64,000 nt of DNA from Deinococcus apachensis DSM 19763 (GCF_000381345.1 NZ_KB906414.1:1-64000); one strand, 5' to 3'; positions 14,915 through 34,308 are shown, counted from the first letter of the stretch. Notes: a model not told the origin generated them from the sequence alone. A program made the numbers and translations.

Positions 14915-15817
14915 TCAGCCCAGGCGCACGCTCTCGCCCTCGCACGCCTGGCCCCGCAGGAGAGCGGCCAGCACCTCCGCGCCGCGCACCACGCCCAGGC
15001 TGGGTCGGCTGAACAGGGCGTTGGCGTCCACGGCCCAGACCTGCCCCCCGCGCACGGCCCGCAGGTCACTTCGGTCCAGCAGGGTGCGGGCAAACTCGGC
15101 ATTCTCGGCCAGGCCGTAGCCGCAACACATCACCACGATCACGTCCGGATCGAGGGCCGTCACCTGTGCCCAGGAGGTGCGCCCCGAATCGGTGCCCGCC
15201 GCGCCCAGCACGTTCACGCCGCCCACGCGCGCCACCTGCTCGGGCACCCAGTGGCCGCCGTAGAAGGGCGGGTCCACCCACTCCAGCGTCAGGACGCGCG
15301 GGGCATGGGGGACGGGCTGAAGGGCCTCCCAGCGGGCCTGCGCCTCCCCGGCGAGGGCATCTCCCCTCTCCCCCACCCCGGCGGCGCGGGCGAGTGAGCG
15401 CAGGTCCTCCAGAACTCCGGCAACGCTACGGCCCTCCAAGCTCAGCACCTGTGCGGCGGGCAGGCAGCCGGGCAGGTAACGGACGGCCGTCTCGATGGTC
15501 CCCGGCGTGACCGCGCAGACCTCACACACTCCCTGCGTGACCACGAGGTCCGGATTCAGGCGGTCGAGCAGCTCGCCGTCCACCTGATATAGGGCGCGGC
15601 CCTCCCGCACCGCCTCGCTCACGGCGCGGTCGATCTCCGCCTGCGGCGCCGAGGGGTCCACGATGGAGCGGGTCAGGACGTGGAGCCCCGCCGCGCCGGG
15701 GTGGTCGCAGGAATGACTGACGGCGACGACACTCTCCCCCAGACCGAGGTCGAACAGCAGGTCGGTGGCGCTGGGAAGCAGGCTGGCGATGCGGGGGGAA
15801 GGGCGAACGTCCGTCAT
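14915..15817 (-). CDS. Cobalamin-binding-like (BtuF/helical-backbone) protein without signal peptide
   Basis: The 300-residue protein has the two-lobe metal-receptor fold of class III binding proteins: RIASLLPSATDLLFDLGLG, then PDLVVTQGVCEVCAV, a long linker helix near 130-150, and PDVIVVMCCGYGLAENA. It resembles BtuF-like proteins, but it opens directly with the first lobe and has no signal peptide or lipobox, and no permease or ATPase gene adjoins it. It may therefore act in the cytoplasm, or the start may be misjudged. Cys-rich spots at GVCEVC and MCC are notable for a possible metal-linked role. Confidence 0.75.
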   Translation of the reverse strand: MTDVRPSPRIASLLPSATDLLFDLGLGESVVAVSHSCDHPGAAGLHVLTRSIVDPSAPQAEIDRAVSEAVREGRALYQVDGELLDRLNPDLVVTQGVCEVCAVTPGTIETAVRYLPGCLPAAQVLSLEGRSVAGVLEDLRSLARAAGVGERGDALAGEAQARWEALQPVPHAPRVLTLEWVDPPFYGGHWVPEQVARVGGVNVLGAAGTDSGRTSWAQVTALDPDVIVVMCCGYGLAENAEFARTLLDRSDLRAVRGGQVWAVDANALFSRPSLGVVRGAEVLAALLRGQACEGESVRLG

Positions 15818-15850
15818 CCTTCCAGGCTACCCCGTCTCTAGACTGGCGGC

Positions 15851-16117
15851 GTGTCTGCTGCTGTCCTCCTGATCGTGCTGGCCCTGGCGCTGCTTGCCCT
15901 GCTGGTGGCGACCCGGCCCGGTGCCCCGAAGGGCCCCCCCGCGGGCAGGAACGCCGAGCGGTACTGGGAGGAGAAAATCCTGAGGCAGACGCGCGGCAAC
16001 CGGGGAGCGCTGGAACGGGCGCTAACCGCTAGGCGCCAGAAGTACCCCCACGCTTCACGGGCCGAGTTGCTGGAGATGGTCCACGACGAGTACATGCGGG
16101 ACCGAAACCGCTCGTGA
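15851..16117 (+). CDS. Small membrane-anchored hypothetical protein
   Basis: The 88-residue protein begins at GTG (15851) with one hydrophobic helix (about 3-22, LLIVLALALLALLVA) followed by a basic cytoplasmic domain containing YWEEKILRQTRGNRGALERAL and an acidic-basic end. I do not recognise a named family; the helix-plus-basic-domain layout is seen in many short bacterial proteins. It lies between two minus-strand genes, starts 34 bp from the divergent substrate-binding protein gene and may share its promoter region. Confidence 0.6.
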   Translation: MSAAVLLIVLALALLALLVATRPGAPKGPPAGRNAERYWEEKILRQTRGNRGALERALTARRQKYPHASRAELLEMVHDEYMRDRNRS

Positions 16118-16153
16118 GCCGTCCACGACCTGAACCGGTGACCAACAACGGCC

Positions 16154-17109
16154 CTACGGGAGCAACAGCACCTTGCCGCTGCTCTGTCGGCTTTCCAGGA
16201 AGGCGTGCGCCCGCGCCCCCTCGGCCAGAGGAAAGCGCCCCGCGATGCGGACCCGGAGGTCCCCCGAACGCACCCGCTCAAACAGGGCGGCGGCCCAGGT
16301 CCGGCGGTCCTCCGCCGTTCTCAGGACATTCCACAGGTCGCCCCCCGTGAGGGTCCTGGAGGTGTCCATCAGCATGCGGGGGTCCACGAGGGGCGGGTCT
16401 CCCCCGGCCATGCCGTAGAACACGACGTGTCCGCCCACCCGCGCTGCCTCGAAGCTGAGCGGCAGAGTGCGGCCCACCGAGTCGTAGACCACGTCCACGC
16501 CCTCTCCCCCGAAACGGCGGGCCGCCGCCACCCAGTCCTCCTCGTAGGTGAGCACCGCCTCGGCACCCGCCTCACGCGCCAGGGCCGCCTTGTCCGGGGA
16601 GGAGGTCACGCCCACCACCCTCGCCCCGGCTGCCCGGGCGAGCTGGACGAGGAGCAGCCCCACACCCCCAGCCGCCGCGTGGACGAGCACGGTCTCCCCC
16701 TCCCGAACCCCGTGGCTGTCCCGGGTGAGGAACTGCGCCGTGAGCCCCTGGAGCAGCAGGGCCGCCGCCGTCTCGAAGGAGATGTCCCCCGGCAGCGGGA
16801 TCAGCCTGTCCCCGGGCACCGCCACGAGTTCGGCGTTCGCGTGGGGGCTGTCGGCGAAGGCCACCCGGTCCCCGGCGCGGAAGGGGCTGTCCGCCGGGGC
16901 CGTCTCCACCACGCCCGCCGCCTCGTACCCGGCGATGTAGGGCGGCGTTCCCACGAGGTGGTACCGGCCCTGACGGCGGTACACGTCCGCGAAGTTGAGG
17001 CCAATCGCGCGGGTCCGCACGAGCACCTCGCCGCCAGCGGGCTTCGGGTCGGGAAGGTCACGGTACTCCAGCACCTCGGGGCCGCCGAAACGGCTGAAGG
17101 TGAGGGCCT

Positions 17110-17113
<4 letters not shown>
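16154..17113 (-). CDS. NADPH:quinone oxidoreductase-type MDR enzyme
   Basis: The 319-residue protein is a zinc-free medium-chain dehydrogenase of the quinone oxidoreductase type. It has the N-terminal GroES-like domain (LNFADVYRRQGRY, PYIAGYEAAGVV), the Rossmann motif AAAGGVGLLLVQLA at about 144-157 and the C-terminal SGKVLLLP. It should reduce quinones or enones with NADPH. The GTG start at 17113 overlaps the coaX stop in the sequence GTGA, which shows translational coupling; longer frames run back into coaX and are not real. Confidence 0.88.
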
Positions 17114-17931
<818 letters not shown>

Positions 17932-18024
17932 GGGGGGATTGTACGGCGGCCCGGGCTGACAGCCCTCACGTGAAGGCGCTAGGGTGGGGCGAAGCACAAT
18001 TCGCCCTGTCCCTGGAGGTTCCCC

Positions 18025-19938
<1,914 letters not shown>

Positions 19939-20176
19939 ACTTCCTGCGAAAGCCGCGGCAGGTAGAAAGCAGAAGGCCAGCCACGCGTGCCTTCGCCTTC
20001 TGCCTCCAACCTTCTCCACCTCTAGCATCCGGGTCGGCATGGAATCGCCCCCGGCGTTATCTGGGCGAAGTCATGCGGGTTTCGGTCGCTTGCCCGAACT
20101 CTTTGCGGGAAGGTCTGATGAACGACGCTTCACGGGGTTGTCGCCCTCCCTCACGCGCCTGCTGTCAAGGTGGGGC

Positions 20177-20467
20177 ATGAGTGACAATCTCAAGGACACG
20201 ACGCCGCTGGGCAAGTCGGTGGAGGAGATTGAGGCGGCAACCCAGAACAGGGCCAACGCCTCGACCCCTGGGGAAGAGCGCCGGGAGGACGGGGGCGTGC
20301 CCGTGGGATTGGCAGCAACCACCGTGGCCGGGCTGGGAGTGGGTAGCGGCGCGATGGTGGGTGCCGTGGGCGCGGCCCTGATCCCCGACGACGGGCTGGG
20401 GGATGCGGACAGTAACTCTCAGGAGACTGGGCGGGCGGGTGACATCACCGACAACGACCAGGCCTGA
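20177..20467 (+). CDS. Small glycine-rich hypothetical protein
   Basis: The 96-residue protein starts MSDNLKDTTPLGKSVEEIE. It has a hydrophilic acidic N-terminus, a glycine/alanine-rich hydrophobic stretch (about 42-70, VAGLGVGSGAMVGAVGAALIP) that could associate with a membrane, and an acidic tail. I know of no named family. The true start is probably the ATG at 20177, since the frame upstream has no coding character. Confidence 0.55.
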   Translation: MSDNLKDTTPLGKSVEEIEAATQNRANASTPGEERREDGGVPVGLAATTVAGLGVGSGAMVGAVGAALIPDDGLGDADSNSQETGRAGDITDNDQA

Positions 20468-20805
20468 AGGTTCTGGTCCCTTCACCAGGTTCTCGCAAGT
20501 TGTCGAAACCCGGGCCTGTCTCTCCACCGAGGACAAGGCTCTCGTGCCCTTCCCTCTCTCTGATCCTCTTCGCGGGAGAGGGCCTGGCGCAGCCAGGAGT
20601 GAGGGGACGCGCCACCGACGACCTCAGCCCATCAGGCCAGCTTCCAGAGCTGGTACGACCTGGAGAGACAGGCCTGGTCGAAACTTGCAAAACCTGACCG
20701 CCCCCGACTTCGGGGTGGCGCAGTTACGCGGGCATCAGGAGGAAAAGCTCTCGGCCATCCGCCCCGGCTTCTCACCGTTAACGGACGGCCAGAACTCACC
20801 GTCCC
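20468..20805. other. Intergenic region between convergent genes
   Basis: This 338-bp gap contains a sequence near 20552-20600 in which CCTCTC and GAGAGG form an imperfect hairpin next to GGCCTGGCGCAGCCAGG. That pattern resembles dispersed intergenic repeats of GC-rich genomes. No ribosome-binding site with a plausible frame was seen. Confidence 0.4.
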
Positions 20806-21636
<831 letters not shown>

Positions 21637-21681
21637 GTTGCACCTCAATTAGCAGGGAGGGATGACGGGAGGCTGACGCGC

Positions 21682-23829
21682 TCAGTCCTTGAGATAGACG
21701 ACGCGGCAGGCGGCCCCCGCTGAACGGAACTGGGTGGCGGCGGCGGCGCTCAGGACGGCGTCGGTGTAGACGGTCGAGTTGGGCGCGATCCGGGGCTGCT
21801 GGACACGGGCGGCCTTCACGCGGGTGACGTTCTTGAATCCCCCGATCTGGCTCTCGGCGGTGATGTAGGTGTGGAGGGCGCCCTCCTGCACGAGCTGGGA
21901 ACTCACACCCTTGACGAGGGCGGCGTCCGGCCAGAGCTGTTGGCCGCTCTCGTTATAGAGAAAGCTGGTCATGTCGCGCTGAAAATTCCCCAGCCCCCGC
22001 ACGTCCACCACGACCGTGCAGTTCAGCGGGCGGTTCTCGTCGCCGGACGTTGCCGTGCCCCCACCACCCGCGCGGGCCGTCTCGCCGCCGCCCGAGCCGC
22101 CCCCGGGGGTGGTCCCGGCCCCAGAGCCCCCGCCCGCTCCCGGTCGCCCGGAGGCCGGAGCGCCACCGTCGCCGGAGGAACTGCCGCCGTTCCCACCTCC
22201 ACCCGTGCCGTCTCCGCGTCCTCCAGCGGGGGTGGAGGCCGTTCCGGCGTCGGGCGCAGTGCCCGAGCCGCCCGTGTCACCCCGACCACCCGCTGCCGGA
22301 GCAGGGTCGGGCGCGCTGCCCGCACCACTGCCCGTCCCCCCACTGGAGGTCTCCCGTGCGGACGCCGGGGCATCCGGGGTCGTCCCACTGCTGCCCGCCG
22401 CGCCGCGCGAGGGAGCTTCCGCCTGGGTGCCGGGGCTCGCGTCACCCGGTGTGCTTTCGGGGCGGGACGCTGGGCTGGCCGTGCCCTCCCCCATTCCGGT
22501 CGGGGCTCCAGGCGTGGGGGCAGGCCGGGCCGTCTCGGCGACGGGCGCGCTGGAGCTGCCCTGTCCGTTCCCCCGCGTCGTCGTGGGGGCCGGGGTGGTC
22601 TCGTTGGCGATGGAGTCGGGCGCGGTGCCCATTCGGGTCGCCGGACTGACAGGGGCGGCCTGGGGGGTGGACGAAGTGGTGGGCCGGGTCGCTGCTGGAG
22701 CCTCAGCAGTGGGAGTGGAGGTCGGCACCGGGCTGCGCGAGGCCACCGGGGCGTCTGGGGCCGCAGTCTGGGGAGTGCGGCTGACAGTCCCCTCCCGTCC
22801 CGCGACCGCCTCGGTCTCAGCGGGGGCCAGGGTTCCGCGCGTCGCGGTCGGCGTTTCAGGAACACTCCCCTGCGGGGCGCCCGGGGAGCGGACGGGAGCG
22901 CGGGCCTCGGCAGTCTCACCCGGCCCGGAAGGCGCGGCAGCCGCGGCACTCCGGGCCGGGGCGGGTTCCTCGGTCGCAGTCGCCGTTCCCCGGGCGGGCG
23001 AGGCGCTTTCCGCCGCGCTCGTGGGCACGGCGTCCTCGCGGCGCGGGAGGGCAGTCACGGGCTCGGGGTCAGGGGCCGGGGCCGCGGCGGCAGCCACCGG
23101 TTCGGCAGATGTGTCTGCGGCCTCCGCCTGCGGTTCCGGCTCGGGGGCGCGGGCCTCCGCCGGGGCCTCCTGGGCCGGGGTGGCCGTCCTCTCGGGTGCG
23201 GGGGCGGCCGCTTCCGGCGCCTGCGGCTGTGGGAAGGGCGCCGCGTCTTGCGGTACGGCCGACTCGACCCTCACCTGCTCGGAAGTCTGGGGGAGGGGCC
23301 GGATCGGTGCGGCGGCTGACGGGGCGGGGGTGGCTGGCCCACCTGAGGTCTCTGCCTCAGGGCGAGGAGTGGGGGCGGGGGCGGCAGATGCGGCCGGGGC
23401 TCTTTCCCGCACCGTGGGCTGCCGAACTGCGGGGATGGGCCGGGGTGTCGGAGGAGTCGCCTGGCGTGGCGCCGGGGCAGCAGGCCTGGGTGGGGTTGGA
23501 GTCCGGGTCGGCGTCCGGGCTGGAGGAGTGGGCTGGGCTCGGGGTGCGGCCGCGACGGCAGGCTTGACCGGAGTCGTCACCCGCTCGCGAACCGGGGGCG
23601 TCAGGGACGAGGTCGGCGTCTCCTCCGGTGGCGGAGCGAGCGTCACCACTTCCAACGGGACGCGCCTGGGATCGGGCGGCGAACTCAGTGCCGGGGGGCG
23701 CAGATCCGGCCGCGCGGCGAGCAGGCCCAGGAGCAGGGCGGCGTGCAGCGCGACTGTGACCCCAGCGGCGCGCAGACGTTCCCGCTGTTCGGGCTTGGAG
23801 GGCGGACGAGGATTGGGCAGCGTCGTCAT
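21682..23829 (-). CDS. TonB-like energy-coupling protein with a very long Pro/Ala/Gly linker
   Basis: The 715-residue protein has an N-terminal cytoplasmic tail, one membrane helix (about 22-40, GVTVALHAALLLGLLAA), a linker of about 530 residues made mainly of Pro, Ala, Thr, Glu and later Gly, and a folded C-terminal domain of about 110 residues from LNCTVVVDVRGLG. This is the layout of TonB/TolA, and the gene follows exbD by 7 bp. The C-terminal domain lacks an obvious TonB YP-x-x-A motif and has two cysteines, so it may contact a different envelope partner than TonB-dependent receptors. GTC/GCG-rich repetitive DNA makes assembly errors possible. Confidence 0.78.
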   Translation of the reverse strand: MTTLPNPRPPSKPEQRERLRAAGVTVALHAALLLGLLAARPDLRPPALSSPPDPRRVPLEVVTLAPPPEETPTSSLTPPVRERVTTPVKPAVAAAPRAQPTPPARTPTRTPTPPRPAAPAPRQATPPTPRPIPAVRQPTVRERAPAASAAPAPTPRPEAETSGGPATPAPSAAAPIRPLPQTSEQVRVESAVPQDAAPFPQPQAPEAAAPAPERTATPAQEAPAEARAPEPEPQAEAADTSAEPVAAAAAPAPDPEPVTALPRREDAVPTSAAESASPARGTATATEEPAPARSAAAAAPSGPGETAEARAPVRSPGAPQGSVPETPTATRGTLAPAETEAVAGREGTVSRTPQTAAPDAPVASRSPVPTSTPTAEAPAATRPTTSSTPQAAPVSPATRMGTAPDSIANETTPAPTTTRGNGQGSSSAPVAETARPAPTPGAPTGMGEGTASPASRPESTPGDASPGTQAEAPSRGAAGSSGTTPDAPASARETSSGGTGSGAGSAPDPAPAAGGRGDTGGSGTAPDAGTASTPAGGRGDGTGGGGNGGSSSGDGGAPASGRPGAGGGSGAGTTPGGGSGGGETARAGGGGTATSGDENRPLNCTVVVDVRGLGNFQRDMTSFLYNESGQQLWPDAALVKGVSSQLVQEGALHTYITAESQIGGFKNVTRVKAARVQQPRIAPNSTVYTDAVLSAAAATQFRSAGAACRVVYLKD

Positions 23830-23836
23830 GTGGGCT

Positions 23837-24256
23837 TCACCGTTCGCTGCTCCGGGCGGAGCGCGTGCCCAGCGCCAGTCGCTCGCCGCCCGCCCGCTTG
23901 ATCACGTCCATCACCTGCACGACCGTGCCGTAGTTGCCGCGCTCGTCACCGCGCAACCCGACCACCCCACCGGACGTTCTCAGCAAGGGTTTGAGTTGTC
24001 CACCGAGTTTGGTCAGCGTCGTTTCTTTGCCATTCAGGAAGACCTTCCCCTTCTGGTCCACGCTCACGATGGGCAGGGCGGGCGTCTCCTGCACCGTCGT
24101 GCTCGCGCGGGGCAGGTCGAGGGGGAGGGCATTTTGCCGCGCGCCCAGGCTGCTCGTCAGGAAGAAGAAGATCAGCAGCAGCAGAACGATGTCCACCATG
24201 GGGGCGAAGTCGAAGGTCACACCGCTGCCCTCCCCGTCGCGCAATCGCCGCCTCAC
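23837..24256 (-). CDS. exbD: ExbD/TolR-family proton-channel subunit
   Basis: The 139-residue protein has a short cytoplasmic N-terminus, one transmembrane helix (MVDIVLLLLIFFFLT) with the conserved proton-carrying aspartate D22, and a periplasmic domain with VSVDQKGKVFLNG and VGLRGDERGNYG. It forms the proton channel with ExbB and drives the TonB-like protein. The GTG start overlaps the exbB stop by 4 bp (GTGA), showing coupling. Confidence 0.9.
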   Translation of the reverse strand: MRRRLRDGEGSGVTFDFAPMVDIVLLLLIFFFLTSSLGARQNALPLDLPRASTTVQETPALPIVSVDQKGKVFLNGKETTLTKLGGQLKPLLRTSGGVVGLRGDERGNYGTVVQVMDVIKRAGGERLALGTRSARSSER

Positions 24257-24948
24257 CGGGAGGCCCCGCCCGCCGGGACAGCCTCGAAGTTCAGGGCGAC
24301 CTCCGGGACCGCCTGCCGGGTTGCCGGGGTCAGGCCGCGCGGCGAGAGCCAGGCGGGCAGTTCCTCGCGCACGCGCTCGGCCTGGGTGGCGATGCGGTCG
24401 GCTCGGGCCCGCAGCGCGTTGCGGGCCACATAGGCGATGATCGCCACGATCAGCCCCGCAGCGGTGTTCACCAGCGCCTCGCTGATGCCGGTGGCGAGCT
24501 GCGCGGGCGTGGGCGAGGACGTTTGCGAGAACACCAGGAACGAGCGCACCATGCCGATCACCGTTCCCAGCAGGCCCAGCAGCGGCGCGACCTGCGCGGC
24601 GGTGCCGAGGGCCGAGAGCCCCGCGTACAACCGTGCGTCTTCGGCAAGAACGGCGGCGTTCATGGCGGCCTGCGCGGCGTCCGTGCCCCGGTCCGCCCGG
24701 CTAAGGCCCGCCCGCAGCACGGTGGCGGCGGGCGTGGGGTCGGCGGCCCGGTCCACCTCCGCGAGCGCGGCAGCGGGGCCACTCTCGGCGGTCACGGCCC
24801 GCGTCCGCTCAATCAGGGCGGAGGGGTCGCGGCCCAGCCGGGCAAGGATCTGGGCCCGCACGGCAGCGGTATAGACGACGTACACGGACAGGGCCAGCAG
24901 CACCCACAGCAGGGGACCGGCGGCCTGGATCAGCGCCAGAAGATTCAT
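24253..24948 (-). CDS. exbB: ExbB/TolQ/MotA-family proton-channel subunit
   Basis: The 231-residue protein starts MNLLALIQAAGPLLWVLLAL and has three hydrophobic helices, with the family region VAPLLGLLGTVIGMVRSFLVF and a later STGISEALVNTAAGLIVAI-type helix. It anchors the energy-coupling complex in the cytoplasmic membrane. The ATG at 24948 has GAGGA 4 bp before it; an upstream start adds 11 residues. It is the first gene of the exbB-exbD-TonB-like operon and is divergent from the suf operon. Confidence 0.9.
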   Translation of the reverse strand: MNLLALIQAAGPLLWVLLALSVYVVYTAAVRAQILARLGRDPSALIERTRAVTAESGPAAALAEVDRAADPTPAATVLRAGLSRADRGTDAAQAAMNAAVLAEDARLYAGLSALGTAAQVAPLLGLLGTVIGMVRSFLVFSQTSSPTPAQLATGISEALVNTAAGLIVAIIAYVARNALRARADRIATQAERVREELPAWLSPRGLTPATRQAVPEVALNFEAVPAGGASR

Positions 24949-25128
24949 TGTCCTCACGGGTAGCACGGGCGGGCGTGGCAAGGGTGAAAAAGTTTCGTCA
25001 GGAACTCATCCGGTGGGGTGGGCGGGGGCTGGAGGCGGCGCTCAGCACAAGCCCGCCCTTCCGCTCAATCTCCTGTTCCTGTACGACGTACACGCACTCT
25101 GCCCCCGCTCTAATCCTCAGCAAAGCAC

Positions 25129-25157
25129 TCGACTTTAGCCCCCCGACTCGGTACAAT
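25129..25157 (+). promoter_or_regulatory. Candidate promoter of the suf operon
   Basis: TCGACT (25129-25134), a 17-bp spacer and TACAAT (25152-25157) point towards sufC, placing a transcript start near 25164, about 75 bp before the sufC ATG. Confidence 0.5.
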
Positions 25158-25174
25158 GACCCAGTAAGTAGGAA

Positions 25175-25205
25175 TCATTCTCAAAAAGCTCGACCGAGAG
25201 AATGA
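25175..25205 (+). promoter_or_regulatory. Inverted repeat in the suf leader
   Basis: TCATTCTC (25175-25182) and GAGAATGA (25198-25205) form a perfect 8-bp inverted repeat with a 15-bp spacer, downstream of the candidate promoter. The half-sites are centred 23 bp apart, about two helical turns. It could be an operator or an RNA hairpin. A relation to an iron or redox regulator is only a guess. Confidence 0.5.
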
Positions 25206-25239
25206 CCTGAGACGCAGGACCCCCAGCCCAAGGAGCCCC

Positions 25240-26010
<771 letters not shown>

Positions 26011-26037
26011 GCCCCTCTCCTCTCCCAGGAGCCATGA

Positions 26038-27442
<1,405 letters not shown>

Positions 27443-27454
27443 GCGTCACCCCTC

Positions 27455-27488
27455 GCCCCCGCGTTCCGGCTCAGTCCGGCGTGGGGGC
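27455..27488 (+). other. Hairpin between sufB and the VOC gene
   Basis: GCCCCCGCG (27455-27463) pairs with CGTGGGGGC (27480-27488) over 9 bp including one G-U. There is no T-run after it, so it may be a processing or stability element that tunes expression of the downstream genes. Confidence 0.5.
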
Positions 27489-27526
27489 CTCCGTTCGCCG
27501 CCTTGTTTCGCCCCAGGAGCCGTGCC

Positions 27527-27886
27527 ATGAAGCTCAACCACATCAACCTCGGCGTGACCGATGTGCCGCAAGCAGTGGATCTCTTCCAACGCTACTTCGG
27601 ACTGGTGCCTGCAGGGGGCGGCATGCCCATCAATGAGCAGATGGCCTTCCTGCGCGATGATGTGGGGGCGCTGCTCTCGATGTTCCGGGTGAAAGACCTG
27701 CAATACCCTAAGGTCTTTCACATTGGGTTCCTGCAGGACACGCCCGAGCAGGTGCGTGCCATTCACCGCCAGCTCACCGAGGGCGGCTTCGAGATTCCGG
27801 CCCCCCACGAGAACCACGGGCGGCTGACCTTTTACTTCAACGCACCTATCGGTGTCGTCATCGAGGTCGAGTCCTTCTTGGGCTGA
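27527..27886 (+). CDS. VOC/glyoxalase-superfamily protein inserted in the suf operon
   Basis: The 119-residue protein starts MKLNHINLGVTDVPQAVDLF and is a single VOC module with the two beta-alpha-beta-beta-beta units. Candidate metal ligands are H5, H72 (HIGFL) and E115 (VVIEVESF), so catalysis is plausible but the substrate is unknown. It lies between sufB and sufD on the same strand, 84 bp and 23 bp from its neighbours, with its own AGGAG. Its codons look somewhat less GC-biased than those of the suf genes. The usual order places sufD next to sufB, so this gene is an insertion. Confidence 0.85.
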   Translation: MKLNHINLGVTDVPQAVDLFQRYFGLVPAGGGMPINEQMAFLRDDVGALLSMFRVKDLQYPKVFHIGFLQDTPEQVRAIHRQLTEGGFEIPAPHENHGRLTFYFNAPIGVVIEVESFLG

Positions 27887-27909
27887 CCCTTTCCCTGTCT
27901 GGAGGTTCT

Positions 27910-29265
<1,356 letters not shown>

Positions 29266-29290
29266 GGGAGACGGTCGGCGTTCAGCCGCC

Positions 29291-29326
29291 AGCGGTCAGT
29301 CCTGGGAAGGGGCTGGCCGCTTTTTT
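29291..29326 (+). terminator. Terminator of the suf operon
   Basis: AGCGGTCAG (29291-29299) pairs with CTGGCCGCT (29313-29321) with one G-U, followed by TTTTTT. Confidence 0.85.
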
Positions 29327-29359
29327 ATCCCCTGAACAGGTGGTACAAAAGACCTACGT

Positions 29360-29959
<600 letters not shown>

Positions 29960-29990
29960 GGCGCCCGGCCGGTCTGAGCTGCTCTTCTCC

Positions 29991-30455
29991 TCACCCCACC
30001 GGCCCCCGGTCCCATCCCGGCACCCGGGCAATCCTCTGCCTCGCCTCCTCCACATCCGTCCCCCCTGGGCGGCACAGGTCCCACTCCCGTCCCCCGGCAT
30101 AGGCGCCGATGACCAGCAGGTCGGCGCTGCTGCCGTCGTTCCTGTGCCCCGTTCCGGCGGGCAGGAGCAGCACGTCCCCCTCCCCCACCTGCATCCGCGA
30201 ACCGCCCTCGCCGCCGAGGGTGAGATGGGCCTGGCCGCAGGCGATGACGAGCACTTCATGGGCCGTGGAGTGGTAGTGATGAAAGCGGTAGATGCCGTTT
30301 CGCCAGGCGTTCGTCCAGCCGCATTCGGCGAGATGCTGTTCGATCTGGGCGGGCGTGCGGCCTCTCAAGGCGGCGCGGGAGAGGTGAACGGGCAGGACGT
30401 TGTTGGGCACTGGGCCACCCCGCGGAAAGTTATCAGCTCGGGTGTCATGCCTCAC
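29991..30455 (-). CDS. Cupin-domain protein (YjlB-like)
   Basis: The 154-residue protein has a single cupin barrel with the metal-site pattern HHYHSTAHEVLVIACGQAHLTLGG and a second motif near GDVLLLPAGTGHRND. The N-terminal PNNVLPVHLSRAAL matches YjlB-type cupins, which supports the GTG at 30455 over an internal GTG at 30410. The reaction is unknown. It is separated from L25 by a terminator. Confidence 0.78.
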   Translation of the reverse strand: MRHDTRADNFPRGGPVPNNVLPVHLSRAALRGRTPAQIEQHLAECGWTNAWRNGIYRFHHYHSTAHEVLVIACGQAHLTLGGEGGSRMQVGEGDVLLLPAGTGHRNDGSSADLLVIGAYAGGREWDLCRPGGTDVEEARQRIARVPGWDRGPVG

Positions 30456-30477
30456 GGTAACGCTGTGCCAAAGGAAG

Positions 30478-30510
30478 AGGGCCGGAAACCCTCTCGGGAA
30501 TTCCGGCCCT
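30478..30510 (-). terminator. Terminator of rplY
   Basis: AGGGCCGGAA (30478-30487) pairs perfectly with TTCCGGCCCT (30501-30510). On the minus strand the hairpin is followed by CTTCCTTTGG, 17 bp after the rplY stop. Confidence 0.75.
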
Positions 30511-30526
30511 CCCTGTCCACGCGGGC

Positions 30527-31261
<735 letters not shown>

Positions 31262-31321
31262 GTGCGCTTTTCCTCCGGGAAGGCTTTGGCCGCCTCTTTC
31301 GCGCCGCGTCCGTATGGGAAT

Positions 31322-31363
<42 letters not shown>

Positions 31364-31482
31364 CCGCCGGGTGTGGGTTCCGCCGCCCGGGGGGCTCTGC
31401 TAGAATCTTGCCTGTTGCCGCGCGGCCGACCCCCTGCCCCAGTGGGGCGAGCGCCCCGGACCGAACCAAAAGGAGAAGTACA

Positions 31483-32041
<559 letters not shown>

Positions 32042-32199
32042 TGCTCACCGAAGCCGCCGCTCCCGCCGCAATGGGGGCGGCGCTTCCCTTTGCGGTTAGA
32101 CTCGGTCCAGCCTAACGACCGTTCGGATATGGGTGACAGCCTCGCCCGCCGAATGCGGGTCATGATGGGCGCAGCAGATTTCCAGTTACAGGAGGGGCC

Positions 32200-32736
<537 letters not shown>

Positions 32737-32804
32737 GCGGTCAGCCGTCAGATGCAAGGGCTGAGGCTCCCGCTCCCGCTGAACATTGAAAGCTGAGGGC
32801 TGAA

Positions 32805-34146
<1,342 letters not shown>

Positions 34147-34173
34147 ACAGTTAACAAAAAAGACGTGTCACCC

Positions 34174-34224
34174 TGAACGAAGTGAAGGGTCTCCGGCGGT
34201 CCTGGAGATGCTTTGCTTCGTTCA
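34174..34224. repeat. REP-like palindromic intergenic repeat
   Basis: TGAACGAAG (34174-34182) and CTTCGTTCA (34216-34224) form the outer arms and TCTCC (34190-34194) with GGAGA (34204-34208) an inner hairpin. The text around it, CACCCTGAACGAAGTGAAGG, matches a palindromic repeat widely scattered in bacterial intergenic DNA. It lies 27 bp after accC. Confidence 0.65.
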
Positions 34225-34259
34225 ACATTACAGGGTTGCACCGCTGAGAAGATCGGCAA

Positions 34260-34298
34260 AGAGAAGGGGTATGGCTTTCACACCACACCCCCTTCTCT
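34260..34298 (-). terminator. Terminator of the small gene at 34309
   Basis: AGAGAAGGGG (34260-34269) pairs perfectly with CCCCTTCTCT (34289-34298). The minus-strand hairpin follows the gene stop by 10 bp and is followed by TTGCC. Confidence 0.7.
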
Positions 34299-34308
34299 TG
34301 TATTTGCT

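Noticed and set aside
22016..24433. A very long plus-strand open frame (about 805 codons) opposite the TonB-like gene
   Set aside because: It is a mirror of the GC-rich, repetitive TonB-like and exbD genes on the other strand. It has no ribosome-binding site, and its Gly/Ala/Val/Arg composition is what the antisense of Pro/Ala/Thr codons gives.
25129..25205. Classic Fur box upstream of suf
   Set aside because: The GAATCATTCTC text is reminiscent of a Fur site but does not match the GATAATGATAATCATTATC consensus over a useful length; reported only as an inverted repeat.
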